This document shows, piece by piece, positions 1-8,274 of a DNA stretch of 64,000 nucleotides. Made by a program: the position numbers and the translations under genes. Source of the DNA: CAZXEU01 sp965207385 (lineage in GTDB: Bacteria; Bacteroidota; Rhodothermia; Rhodothermales; Bin80); contig CBDBLZ010000008.1 of the NCBI GenBank assembly GCA_965207385.1, forward strand, positions 44,495 to 108,494, read 5' to 3'. The notes beneath the pieces are model-generated. The model saw only the letters and a program-made list of their open reading frames with translations. It had not been told where the DNA came from and ran no database searches. Within the stretch, counting starts at the first letter, position 1. Every line of letters begins with the position of its first letter.

Positions 1-862
1 ACGGAGGATCGCCGCTGGAGAAAGCTCTCGGGGATCTGAGCGTGGCAAACTGAATATCAAAATTGTCGGGCCGGGCTCTCAGGTCCTGTACAGGCACTCT
101 CTTGATCGGCTCTGCCTGCCGTCCAAACACGCGCGACCAGGTATCGCCGCCATCCTCCGTTCGGAACAGGCCCAGATTGGTGGCAGCCAGCACCGTGTTG
201 GCATCCGCCGGATCAATGGCCAGGCGATTGACATACCGGAAATTCATGTCAGTGGCCGTTGACGCCAGCTGCGCCCATGTTCGCCCGCCATCGGCAGACC
301 TGAATATGCCCGATCCCGCGACGGCATCGCCATTGTAAAAGCCCTCGCCCGTTCCCATGTATAGGATTTCGGGGTCCGACTTTCCTATGGCCAGCGCCGA
401 AACCGCGAGATTCGGCAGGTGATCAGTCAGGGGAATCCAGAATTTTCCGCCGTCCTCGGTCTTCCACAGTCCGCCGCTCACGGAGCCGGCAAACCATGTC
501 CGGTTGGTTGGATCACTCGGATCCACGACAATGGCCCTTGTCCTGCCTGGCACGTTGGCCGGGCCTCTCTCGATCCAGTTCAGCCGCCGGCCGGGCTGCT
601 TCCGCGCCTCCACCGCCTTGCGGCTTTCCTCTATGCGGTAATTGGCAGGATAGGAGAATTGTCCGTCCTCACTGCGGATACCCACATGGTAGGCCGCAAA
701 CTGATCCGGGTCGCCAAAGCCTTCCCTGAAGACGAGTTCATCCGCCGGGTCCGCAATTGTCGGCATTCCGAGGCCGATGGTCTCTTCGGCGGTGTGGCCG
801 GAGAGAACAAGGAGGATCAGGTATGCGCAAGCAGCGGTGAACCTGATCAGGAAGCGATTCAT
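1..862 (-). CDS. BNR/sortilin-like secreted beta-propeller protein (3' end outside window)
   Basis: The gene is open to the left edge, so only about the first 287 residues are visible. The N-terminus is a signal peptide (MNRFLIRF, then a hydrophobic stretch ending near SGHTAEE). From about residue 95 the protein shows Asp-box/BNR-type repeats: WIERGPANVPGRT, SGGLWKTEDGGKFW, SGIFRSADGGRTW and LGLFRTEDGGDTW. This is the pattern of VPS10/sortilin-like and exo-sialidase-like propellers that are often secreted by Bacteroidota. An in-frame ATG at 889 would add nine residues; I prefer 862 because the signal peptide then begins normally. A catalytic role cannot be assigned. An AT-rich, promoter-like stretch lies just upstream at about 896-932. 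Confidence 0.75.
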   Translation of the reverse strand, partial: MNRFLIRFTAACAYLILLVLSGHTAEETIGLGMPTIADPADELVFREGFGDPDQFAAYHVGIRSEDGQFSYPANYRIEESRKAVEARKQPGRRLNWIERGPANVPGRTRAIVVDPSDPTNRTWFAGSVSGGLWKTEDGGKFWIPLTDHLPNLAVSALAIGKSDPEILYMGTGEGFYNGDAVAGSGIFRSADGGRTWAQLASTATDMNFRYVNRLAIDPADANTVLAATNLGLFRTEDGGDTWSRVFGRQAEPIKRVPVQDLRARPDNFDIQFATLRSPRAFSSGDPP

Positions 863-1233
863 TTGCGTGCGCCGCGGGCCGGGATACATGGATATAGCGT
901 ATCATTAATATAGTATTTGTGTTGTACGCTGTATCGGGCGCGGGGTCTGGTGCCCGTGTTCCCGGCTGCTCGCTCCCGGAACGGAACCTGTGCCCGAACC
1001 TGCCCGGCCGAGGGTCGTTTCCGGCAATCATGCGCAGACCCGGTCCTTAAACGAATCACCGCGAGTGCCGCCGGAAATGACGGCCCGCGCAAGAGTCCGG
1101 ACCGGCACGGGGCATCCCCGTTCATGCTTGCGGCCTGCGGCCGACGGGGCTTGGCAGGCAATGGCAGGCGGGCCGCCTGCTTCGGATTCACCCGTTTCCC
1201 GGCTTCATCGCAACCGCTTCGGGGGAGCCCGGG
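863..1233. other. Intergenic region between the BNR gene and cvpA
   Basis: No gene is seen here. An AT-rich stretch at about 896-932 probably carries the promoter of the minus-strand BNR gene. A strong hairpin (GCAGGCGG/CCGCCTGC) lies at 1164-1180, about 55 bases after the cvpA stop, but has no T tract behind it. It may slow transcription or protect a 3' end. Confidence 0.5.
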
Positions 1234-1764
1234 CTACGGATCGGGCAGATACTCCATGGCACGCTCGCCGAAGCGCTCCGTCAGGTCAACGACCTCCGGG
1301 AAGATGCCCCTTACGGCCTCCCAGGCCCAGGGCACCGAGGACGCCACAGGCTCATATAGCGCCGACTCCGCGCGAGCACTCTCGCCGGGCACGCTTGAGT
1401 TGCCCAGAACCAAGAAAAGCACACTCATCACAAGGCAGGCCTTGGCGGCACCGATCGCGCCGCCGGCTAGCCTGTTCAGAAAGGACAGGTGCAGGAATCC
1501 CACAATGCCCTCCAGCACGCGGGCGAGGATGCCCACCGCGAGCTGGACCGCGAGAAACGCGAGCACAAATCCCACGACGGGAGATATGTTTTCGGAAATG
1601 CCAAGACTGCGCGTGACCAGCTCGCCTAGCCGGTCCATGAGGGCCACTCCGACGGCAACGCCGGCGACTATGCCGGCTATGCCGATGGCTTGCTTCACGA
1701 GCCCTGTCTTGAGACCCAGCAGAAGACCGAGCGTCAACCCTGCAATGATGAATACGTCCAGCAT
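1234..1764 (-). CDS. cvpA: CvpA family membrane protein
   Basis: 176 aa. The N-terminus (MLDVFIIAGLTLGLLLGLKTG) is the typical first membrane segment and glycine-rich start of CvpA/colicin V production proteins. Three more hydrophobic segments follow, at about residues 28-46, 64-84 and 103-120. After that comes a soluble, acidic and aromatic tail. Family members sit in the inner membrane and have been linked to envelope homeostasis, but no biochemical activity is firmly assigned. It lies 15 bases after the PEGA gene on the same strand and is probably the last gene of that transcription unit. Confidence 0.8.
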   Translation of the reverse strand: MLDVFIIAGLTLGLLLGLKTGLVKQAIGIAGIVAGVAVGVALMDRLGELVTRSLGISENISPVVGFVLAFLAVQLAVGILARVLEGIVGFLHLSFLNRLAGGAIGAAKACLVMSVLFLVLGNSSVPGESARAESALYEPVASSVPWAWEAVRGIFPEVVDLTERFGERAMEYLPDP

Positions 1765-1779
1765 ACGCTTGGCGGAGTA

Positions 1780-2538
1780 CTATCTGATTATGAATCTGAG
1801 CGCTAGTGTTCCCAGGCCCACCTGCATGACGCCCAGAGAAATCGCCGCCCTGTTGTCGAGCCTTCGAATGCGGGGCACCAGCAGAGGGTCCGCTTCGGTG
1901 GCATATCGCGCATCCAGGCGGTCCGCCTTGAACTTGTGGTGCACGCTGAGTACGCCCCCGGCGACAGCGATGCTTGCCGCGAGGTAATCGATCCATCTCC
2001 GGTGGCGGTACGTGGAAAGCCCGGCGCGCCCGGCAGCCAGCGGTGCATCCAGCGGCCGGAGCTCAATCCGATACGCATTCCAGACGCGCGCCCTCGCTTC
2101 AACCTGCGCGTTGTGATAGCCATCCAGCTCCAGCGCAATAGACCCCTCGCCCGGTGAGACAAACACAAGCGGAGTAATGCCCATCCGGGTCCGGCGATCC
2201 CCGCTTACCCAGTAAACCGATGCCCCGAACGGGACCGTCTCCAGGCGATGATACGAGGGAAAGTCCAGGCGCAAATCCAGCGTGTCACCAATTGCGCCCG
2301 CAAGCGGCACTTCCACCGGAGCGATCGACCAGCGGTACGGCTCGGGCGCAATAAGCCGCAGCGTGGCGGCAGAACGTGCTACGTAGAAGTTCTTCTGGTG
2401 CGCTGGCCCCAGAGACGTGCGGTCCGCGTACACGATCGCGGAAGGGAAATTGGTTTCCAGCCTTACCAGCCTTCGCTCCTGCGCACAGCACGCAGAAGTG
2501 GCCAGTACCAGGGCGAGACTATGGACCAGGCTGCGCAT
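1780..2538 (-). CDS. PEGA-domain-like exported protein with C-terminal membrane segments
   Basis: 252 aa. A signal peptide (MRSLVHSLALVLATSACCAQ) is followed by a segment resembling PEGA domains: 'LETNFPSAIVYADRTSLGPA' near residue 28 and 'VPFGASVYWVSGDRRTRMGITP' near residue 102, with SIALELDGYHN after it. Two hydrophobic stretches near residues 186-200 and 232-250 may be transmembrane. The ACC around the cleavage site could be a lipobox, but this is uncertain. The gene overlaps the end of the BamB-like gene by 20 bases, so the two are probably translationally coupled and act together at the envelope. The precise function is unknown. Confidence 0.6.
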   Translation of the reverse strand: MRSLVHSLALVLATSACCAQERRLVRLETNFPSAIVYADRTSLGPAHQKNFYVARSAATLRLIAPEPYRWSIAPVEVPLAGAIGDTLDLRLDFPSYHRLETVPFGASVYWVSGDRRTRMGITPLVFVSPGEGSIALELDGYHNAQVEARARVWNAYRIELRPLDAPLAAGRAGLSTYRHRRWIDYLAASIAVAGGVLSVHHKFKADRLDARYATEADPLLVPRIRRLDNRAAISLGVMQVGLGTLALRFIIR

Positions 2539-3634
2539 TGCCGGACTTGAATGCCTGAACGAATCGGGGCTCGGTAAGCACTACGAGCTGGTCCCCGTGT
2601 GCAGCGAGGCCGGACTTCACCCGTCCGCGCAATTCCGTCTGCCATACCTGTTGGCCTGCCGAGACGGTAAACGCGTACAGCACGCGCCCCATGCTGGCGG
2701 CGTACACGTGGTCTTTCGTAATCAGCGGCGCAGCCGCAAACGCCTCACGGCCTTCATGTGTCCAGAGCGGCTCCCCTTGCGGATGCGCAAATGCCACCAG
2801 CGAGCCGTCAGATCCGCCGATCACTACCATCCCGAACCCCACCCCCGGCTCGCTGAACCGAATAGTCGAGTCGGCGGCCTGGTACGTGGACGTCCTTGCG
2901 CCGGAGCGCGCATCCATGAACGCGATGCTGCCGCGCGTCGTGGGCACCACAACGTGGTCCTTGAAAAGCACCGGCGACGTGTAGACCGGCCCGCCTGCCC
3001 GGCTCTGCCACAGCACGGTTCCGTCCTCTGCGTCCAGAGCCGTTACGCGGCCCCCTTCATCCGCGACCACGACCTGATCGCCGAACTGCAGGGGACGACT
3101 TCTCGAGGCATGATCAAGCGCTGCCGTCCACCGCATTTCACCGTGCGGCTCATACCGGCGAACCATCCCGTCAACGTCTACAGCCACGAAGCCGCTGTCC
3201 AGTGCCAAAAGCCCGGCCCTGATTCTGGCCCCGCGTTGATCCCAGTTGACCTTCCCCGAGCGCAGGTCGTAGCTGATGAGCGCGCGCCGGCCCCATGCCA
3301 CGGGCACTACTATATCATCTCCGAACAAGACCGGCCCGCCTTCGATAACCTCGCCGAATCGCCTGAGTCCGAGGCGCTTGCCGTCCGACAGGCTTACGGC
3401 GTGCGCCTCGCCCCGGCGCGTACCCACGAAGACCATGTCACCTGTCAAATGAGGCGCATCCGGGCCAAAGCCCGCTCCCGCGTTGTAGGTCCATGCCAGC
3501 TCCAGCGGCGGCTCTGGCGCAGTGCCCGGATCCGCAGTTACGCCCAGGCGACCAAGCTTGAGCGTATGGCACCCGGCCGCAATGACCAGAACTGCCGCTG
3601 CACCGCCAAGCGTCTTTGCAAGTGGCGGCGTCAA
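2519..3634 (-). CDS. BamB-like PQQ-type beta-propeller lipoprotein
   Basis: 371 aa. The N-terminus ends in a lipobox (VLVIAAGC), giving a lipoprotein anchored by Cys22. The rest is a PQQ-type propeller with repeated blade signatures: 'DMVFVGTRRGEAHAVSLSDG', 'YDLRSGKVNWDQRG', 'VTALDAEDGTVLWQSRAG' and 'LYAFTVSAGQQVWQTELRG'. In BamB this fold supports outer-membrane barrel assembly. The neighbours fit: the gene upstream encodes a protein with a C-terminal outer-membrane barrel, and its stop overlaps this start (ATGA). The length matches BamB (about 390). It could instead be a generic PQQ-repeat lipoprotein. True PQQ dehydrogenase features are absent. Confidence 0.7.
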   Translation of the reverse strand: MTPPLAKTLGGAAAVLVIAAGCHTLKLGRLGVTADPGTAPEPPLELAWTYNAGAGFGPDAPHLTGDMVFVGTRRGEAHAVSLSDGKRLGLRRFGEVIEGGPVLFGDDIVVPVAWGRRALISYDLRSGKVNWDQRGARIRAGLLALDSGFVAVDVDGMVRRYEPHGEMRWTAALDHASRSRPLQFGDQVVVADEGGRVTALDAEDGTVLWQSRAGGPVYTSPVLFKDHVVVPTTRGSIAFMDARSGARTSTYQAADSTIRFSEPGVGFGMVVIGGSDGSLVAFAHPQGEPLWTHEGREAFAAAPLITKDHVYAASMGRVLYAFTVSAGQQVWQTELRGRVKSGLAAHGDQLVVLTEPRFVQAFKSGNAQPGP

Positions 3635-6600
3635 AAGTCGAATCCGAAGAAAAACTGACGGAATAGGTGAGGGTCGCGCCGCGCGAACCCGTCACGGAAC
3701 CGGTAACCGATATCGTATCTGAGGACAAAGCCTCCAAATACATTCATCCGGAATCCGATGCCCGTGCTGCCCAGCGTCTCGCCCGCAAATATCTGCGGAA
3801 TGCGTTCCCGATAGGAGCCGTTCCAGGCATGTGCCGCATCAAAAAACAAAGCGCCCCTCAGGTTGACAATCCCGAGTACGGCGAGCAGCGGCATGTGAAT
3901 CGACGGCTGCTCGAGAATGGGAAACCGCAATTCGTGGGAGGTAAACCACATCTTCTTTCCCCGGACATCGAAAATGGGGAATCCCCTTAGATCCCAGCTG
4001 CCTCCCATGAACCAGAGACGGGCCTCCCTGCCGTGATTGACGCGTCCCATGGCCCGCGAGGCAAACGTGATGTGGCGTGACAGCCGTAGGTAGTGGCGCA
4101 CGTCCGCGAGCGCGCTTACGTAGTTCACGTTGGAATAGCGGATATCCGTCGTATACGCCGCGCTCAGCTCCCCGCGCCAACCCGCCACGGGCCCGTTGTA
4201 GCCGAACAGCGCATTGTCGTGGACCAGGGACAGGGCATTTGACAAGAGGTACGCTTCCCGGTCGATCCTGCGCTCCGGGATCTGTTTGTGGTCCCACGCG
4301 AATGAGGTACTGACCTCGATCCTGCGGAACATGGAGATGGGATAGCTTACCGCACCGAAGCCGCCGTAGATCGTTTCCCAAAATCGGGGAAACTCCGCCG
4401 AAGCATCCGGATCGGTTATGTCATAGCGCAGTCCCCCGTATCGGAAGAGGCCATAGCCGATGTTGGCCCGCCGGTGAAGCTGGACCCGCGAAATGTTGAC
4501 ATTCAGGCTTCTGAGGAAATTGCCGCCGCCACCGTAATGGGACGTGTTGTACATGAGCAGGTAGAGCCGGTCATTGCCCAAGAGGTCGGACATGGACAGT
4601 ACGGCGCCACCGCTGGTGCCCCAGACTGCATTGTTGGATATCTGGCCCTGCGCGATATCCAGGCCGTATTTCCTGCGGTACGGATAGGGCGTTCGGCGCG
4701 ACTGCGCCTCCAGGCGTTCGAAGGCCCATGCCTCTGCCGCCTCGGGCACGGCGCTTCGCCGCTCTATCGGGCGCATCACCAGCGAATCGATCCGGCCCAG
4801 GGATCGAACGGTAAACCGGTGGTTCTCGAACGAAGTGAAGACCATCCTGTCGTCACGGGTCCAAACCGGGTCAAATACCGCGGTCGTCCACCGGGTCAGC
4901 CTCCGCTCCGAAGTCGCGGCAGAAGGCACCGGGTCGGCCGCTGTACCCGCACTGTCCCTCCTCGCCAGCACAGGCTCCGGGAACGCGTCTGCCACGTAGA
5001 TGTCCTGGCCTCCAAATCGTCCGGCAGAATCACGCCTGGCGCTGGTAAACACCACACGGCTGCCGTCCGGACTCCATCGTGGAGAAAAATCCCTTTGCTC
5101 CCCGTACGTCAGGTAGTCTATTGCGCCGCTGGCAAGGTCGTACGCAAACAGGTTGTACGCCCCGTCCAGACCCAGCGAGGTCCGATCGCTCGAAAAGGCG
5201 ATGCGTTCCCCGTCCGGACTCCACGCCGGGTCGCGGTCGTCGTAGGAATCGTTGGTCAGGCGCAGCAGCTGATCGGAGCGCGTGTCGAATACATACAGGT
5301 CTATGACCCCGCTCTGGTCTATGGACGTGAAAGCGATGCGCTCGTTGTCCGGACTCCACGTAGGAGAATACACGGCGGACAGCCGCTCGAATGCGTACGT
5401 CGGGCCCAGCTCGCCGGCTTCCAGGTCATACGTGTGAATCACATCGTTCTTGCCGCTCTTGGTAACAAAGGCGAGTCGCCCGTCACGGGAGACGCTTAGC
5501 CGGCTCTCAAAAACGTGAAAGGCTTCAAACCGGTCGTCTCGTTCGCCGCGTACCAGGATCCGGGGCTTTTCCAGCGGGCGGTAGAGTGAGTCTAGTTCGA
5601 CATGGAAGACGTTGGTGTAGCCATCCCGGTTGCCCACGTAGTAGACGAAGCGCCGTCCGCTCTGCGTCTCGTAGAATGCCGGCTTGGAGCTGAAGCCTTC
5701 GACCGAGACTCCGCCCGCGAGCACCGTCGGAACCTGTGCCTCGTCCAGCTCTGGGTAATAGTTCTCCTGCAGGTAGCGCTGCCAGCGGCTGCTTACGGTC
5801 TTGTAGTCCTCTCCCAGGGTCAGCTCCATCACCTTCCGGAAGTCCCGGTCCATCCACGCATTCTCAATCAGATCCAGCAGCTTTTCCTCTCCGTACGTTC
5901 GGGCTATGAAGGCGCACAGCGCCTCGCCTTCCTTGTACATCAGGAAGGTGCCATGGGCGCGGTAAATGTTCTCGAGCGGCACCAGGTAGTTGGCATATAT
6001 CGCATCGCGCATCACCATTTCGTGCTGGTGGTCCGCTTCGCCGGACCAGTACTCCGCCAGACCCTCCGTGAACCAGAGCGGCAAAAACCTGTCGGCTACG
6101 ACGCGATGGTCCCGAAAGACCCGCATGAGCTTGTTGAGGGTGAAAACGTGCACCATTTCGTGGCGCACCACGCGCCGAAACCGGTGCAGGTCGCCGTTTG
6201 CAGGAATGACCACGCGCCCCTTCAGGAATTCGAAGAATCCGCCGACGCCGTCGGGAATGAAGCTGGAGGTAATATTGGTCTGCTTGAAGTGCAGGTGGGA
6301 GGCGTAAAAGACGATAGGTGTGCGGTGATTGAAGGAGAAATTGAACCGGTTCCGCAACTCCCGATACGCCTCTTCCGCAAAGGCTGCGCCGTGTTCGGCC
6401 AGCTCCTGCATCTCGGGGTAGAAATAGATGTCGAAATGCTCGGTCTCCAGTACGTGCCAGTCGAAGTCCTTGTACTGGATCTTGTTGCGGCCAAAATGAA
6501 AATTGTACTGCGCCCCGGCAGGCGGGACCATTCCGGCCCCGGCAAGGAAGGCTATAAGAAGTACGCGCGGGGCCACATGCCAACCGGTAAGGCTCTGTAT

Positions 6601-6636
6601 GGCTACGCAGTCAAGGAAGGCGCCGTTCCCCCGCAC
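3631..6636 (-). CDS. Peptidase MA-like / TolB propeller / outer-membrane barrel fusion protein
   Basis: 1001 aa in three parts. A signal sequence ends near GAQ43. Residues about 45-290 form a peptidase-MA/gluzincin-like domain with HEMVH at 159-163 and a downstream glutamate in 'WFTEGLAEYWSG' (E191), the zinc-site pattern of M1-like metallopeptidases. Residues about 310-640 carry TolB/WD40-like PD40 repeats ('YSPTWSPDNERIAFTS', 'RDPAWSPDGERIAFSSDR', 'FSPRWSPDGSRVVFTSARR'). The last 330 residues contain barrel-like strands and end in FFFGFDF, an aromatic C-terminus typical of outer-membrane barrels. Proteins of this layout are annotated in Bacteroidota and Gemmatimonadota but not functionally defined. 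The substrate is unknown. A GTG near VAPRVLL could be the real start. Confidence 0.75.
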   Translation of the reverse strand: MRGNGAFLDCVAIQSLTGWHVAPRVLLIAFLAGAGMVPPAGAQYNFHFGRNKIQYKDFDWHVLETEHFDIYFYPEMQELAEHGAAFAEEAYRELRNRFNFSFNHRTPIVFYASHLHFKQTNITSSFIPDGVGGFFEFLKGRVVIPANGDLHRFRRVVRHEMVHVFTLNKLMRVFRDHRVVADRFLPLWFTEGLAEYWSGEADHQHEMVMRDAIYANYLVPLENIYRAHGTFLMYKEGEALCAFIARTYGEEKLLDLIENAWMDRDFRKVMELTLGEDYKTVSSRWQRYLQENYYPELDEAQVPTVLAGGVSVEGFSSKPAFYETQSGRRFVYYVGNRDGYTNVFHVELDSLYRPLEKPRILVRGERDDRFEAFHVFESRLSVSRDGRLAFVTKSGKNDVIHTYDLEAGELGPTYAFERLSAVYSPTWSPDNERIAFTSIDQSGVIDLYVFDTRSDQLLRLTNDSYDDRDPAWSPDGERIAFSSDRTSLGLDGAYNLFAYDLASGAIDYLTYGEQRDFSPRWSPDGSRVVFTSARRDSAGRFGGQDIYVADAFPEPVLARRDSAGTAADPVPSAATSERRLTRWTTAVFDPVWTRDDRMVFTSFENHRFTVRSLGRIDSLVMRPIERRSAVPEAAEAWAFERLEAQSRRTPYPYRRKYGLDIAQGQISNNAVWGTSGGAVLSMSDLLGNDRLYLLMYNTSHYGGGGNFLRSLNVNISRVQLHRRANIGYGLFRYGGLRYDITDPDASAEFPRFWETIYGGFGAVSYPISMFRRIEVSTSFAWDHKQIPERRIDREAYLLSNALSLVHDNALFGYNGPVAGWRGELSAAYTTDIRYSNVNYVSALADVRHYLRLSRHITFASRAMGRVNHGREARLWFMGGSWDLRGFPIFDVRGKKMWFTSHELRFPILEQPSIHMPLLAVLGIVNLRGALFFDAAHAWNGSYRERIPQIFAGETLGSTGIGFRMNVFGGFVLRYDIGYRFRDGFARRDPHLFRQFFFGFDF

Positions 6637-6654
6637 GTTGCGCGGCCGGAGGCC

Positions 6655-7689
6655 CTATGACTCCGCAAGCGCGGCCTTCAGCTTGCTGATCAGTCCGACA
6701 GGAGAAGGATCTGTGCGGTGCAAGAGTGCGAGGTAGAGGCTTACCCAGTCGCTCGGATAGAGCAGGGACACCAGCCGCGCCAGAAGACCGTCCCCCCGGC
6801 TTTCGAGCTCCATCCAGGAACCCGCCAGGTCATGGAGCAGATCTTTCGTCACCTCCATGCGGCGCTGCGTGCGCGGGTGATCATCCCGGTCGCGAAGCAG
6901 GACCACCCCCAGTTTGCCGAGCTCTTCCTGTCCGCGGTCCCAGCCCATGATTTCGTTGTGGTTCATCTCCGGCAGCACGTTCCCCACCGCGAACGTCTTT
7001 GCGTTCTCATGCAGCTGGTTGCGCCAGCGCACGTTGACGGCCTCCAGCCGCTGGCTGCTGTAGATGACGGGAAAGAGGTCCTTGAGCTCCCTGGCCATGT
7101 GCCAGGCCTCGCTGCCAGGCTGCGCAAGGGTTGCAGCCTGCTCGTCGGCCACCCCGAACGCCTCTTCCCAGTCGGCTTCATCGACGCGCACTATGCCCAG
7201 GTGCTCCCCCGCTGCAATGAGCGCCGCAAGCGAATGGCCCAGGGCAGCCCGGGGCTGCAGGCCCTGGGGCAGAGCCATCAGCGGCAGCCCCCGCTCAGAA
7301 GCCGCCTCACCCATGGCGCCGCCGGTGGTTATGCACAGCACCGAGGCACCGCGCGCCAGCGCCTGATCCATGGACATGAGCGTCTCCTCTGTGCTGCCCG
7401 AATAGCTGCAGGCAATCACCACGGTGCCGGCTCCCACCCAGCGGGGAATGGCATAGGCGCGTGATACGGTTACCTGGGCTCTGCCGCCCACCAGCGTCTT
7501 CATGAGGTCTCCTCCGATGGCCGATCCCCCCATGCCGAGCACGACCACGCCATGATCCGCGTCCCCCGGCAGTCGGCCCAGGTCCGCCGACGCGGCGCGA
7601 GAACGTCCTTCACGCAGATGGTTCGGAAAATCGAGCACCGCTCCAAACATGTCTTGCGGATCAATCCTTCTGATCTGTTCCCTTGTCAT
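6655..7689 (-). CDS. Bifunctional phosphoglucose/phosphomannose isomerase (SIS type)
   Basis: 344 aa. This is the small, archaeal/Bacteroidota-type PGI/PMI, which interconverts glucose-6-P or mannose-6-P with fructose-6-P in the cytoplasm. Diagnostic motifs are the first SIS loop 'VVLGMGGSAIGGDL', the phosphate loop 'CSYSGSTEETL', and 'LPEMNHNEIMGW' carrying the catalytic Glu/His region. The C-terminal SIS_2-like domain is complete. Its ATG overlaps the stop of a short coding-like frame (ATGA) in the gap upstream. It supplies fructose-6-P and mannose-6-P for glycolysis and cell-surface sugars. Confidence 0.9.
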   Translation of the reverse strand: MTREQIRRIDPQDMFGAVLDFPNHLREGRSRAASADLGRLPGDADHGVVVLGMGGSAIGGDLMKTLVGGRAQVTVSRAYAIPRWVGAGTVVIACSYSGSTEETLMSMDQALARGASVLCITTGGAMGEAASERGLPLMALPQGLQPRAALGHSLAALIAAGEHLGIVRVDEADWEEAFGVADEQAATLAQPGSEAWHMARELKDLFPVIYSSQRLEAVNVRWRNQLHENAKTFAVGNVLPEMNHNEIMGWDRGQEELGKLGVVLLRDRDDHPRTQRRMEVTKDLLHDLAGSWMELESRGDGLLARLVSLLYPSDWVSLYLALLHRTDPSPVGLISKLKAALAES

Positions 7690-8274
7690 GACTCGTCCTT
7701 TCGGTTTGGCAATTGGGCCGCGAACCCGGCAAGGTGCTTCCCCGCCTGGTCCGGGCCTTCGGGTGTCAGTGAATCGGCGGCAAGGCCGGTGGCCTGTAGC
7801 ACCGATACGTAACGGATGACTTGTCCGGCATCAAGGGCAGCGTCAAACTCACCTCCTGCAACCCGGGTTCAAAAGGCAGCGAAGCCGCCCTGACCACGCC
7901 GGCCGGCATCTCGATCATTAGTCCCACGTCCACGTCGTGCGAAATGCCTGTCCGGTCCGCGCACCTGCGCGTCCATTCAATCTGCTTTGTCGCTCCCCTT
8001 CCACGTTTTCCCCGAGCACTCGATGTTCGACCTGGTGCTCCGGGCGCCTGTATTCTTGGGCCGGCCTGCCGGCAGTGCCTTCTGACACACCAAGACCAGC
8101 AAACCTGTCCCATGATGCACATGCGGGGCAGCCACCAAGGCCCTTAGAGGCGTCCGCGCGCTAAGGTTTCATCGGGTGGCAATGCGAATGACAGCACCGC
8201 CTCTGCAGCTGCAGCCTGTCCATCGCTGCCTCCGGAGACCACGAACAGCATCCAACCGTGTCCGGGCAATCATG
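7690..8274 (-). other. 585-base gap with coding-like but broken minus-strand frames
   Basis: No intact gene is recognised between polyprenyl synthase and the isomerase, although all neighbours overlap or nearly touch. Minus-strand frames look coding-like in pieces. One opens near 8246 (MLFVVSGGSDGQAAAAEAV) and meets a TAA near 8141. The same frame later reads 'VGLMIEMPAGVVRAASLPFE'. Another frame ends 'GQVIRYVSVLQATGLAADSL...KDES', with its TGA overlapping the isomerase ATG. This suggests a decayed or mis-sequenced gene, but I could not place it in a family. Confidence 0.35.

Noticed and set aside
1164..1180. Intrinsic terminator after cvpA
   Set aside because: The 8-bp hairpin is strong but lacks a T tract on either strand.
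2417..3658. A 413-codon plus-strand frame
   Set aside because: It is antisense to the BamB-like gene and lacks any domain pattern.
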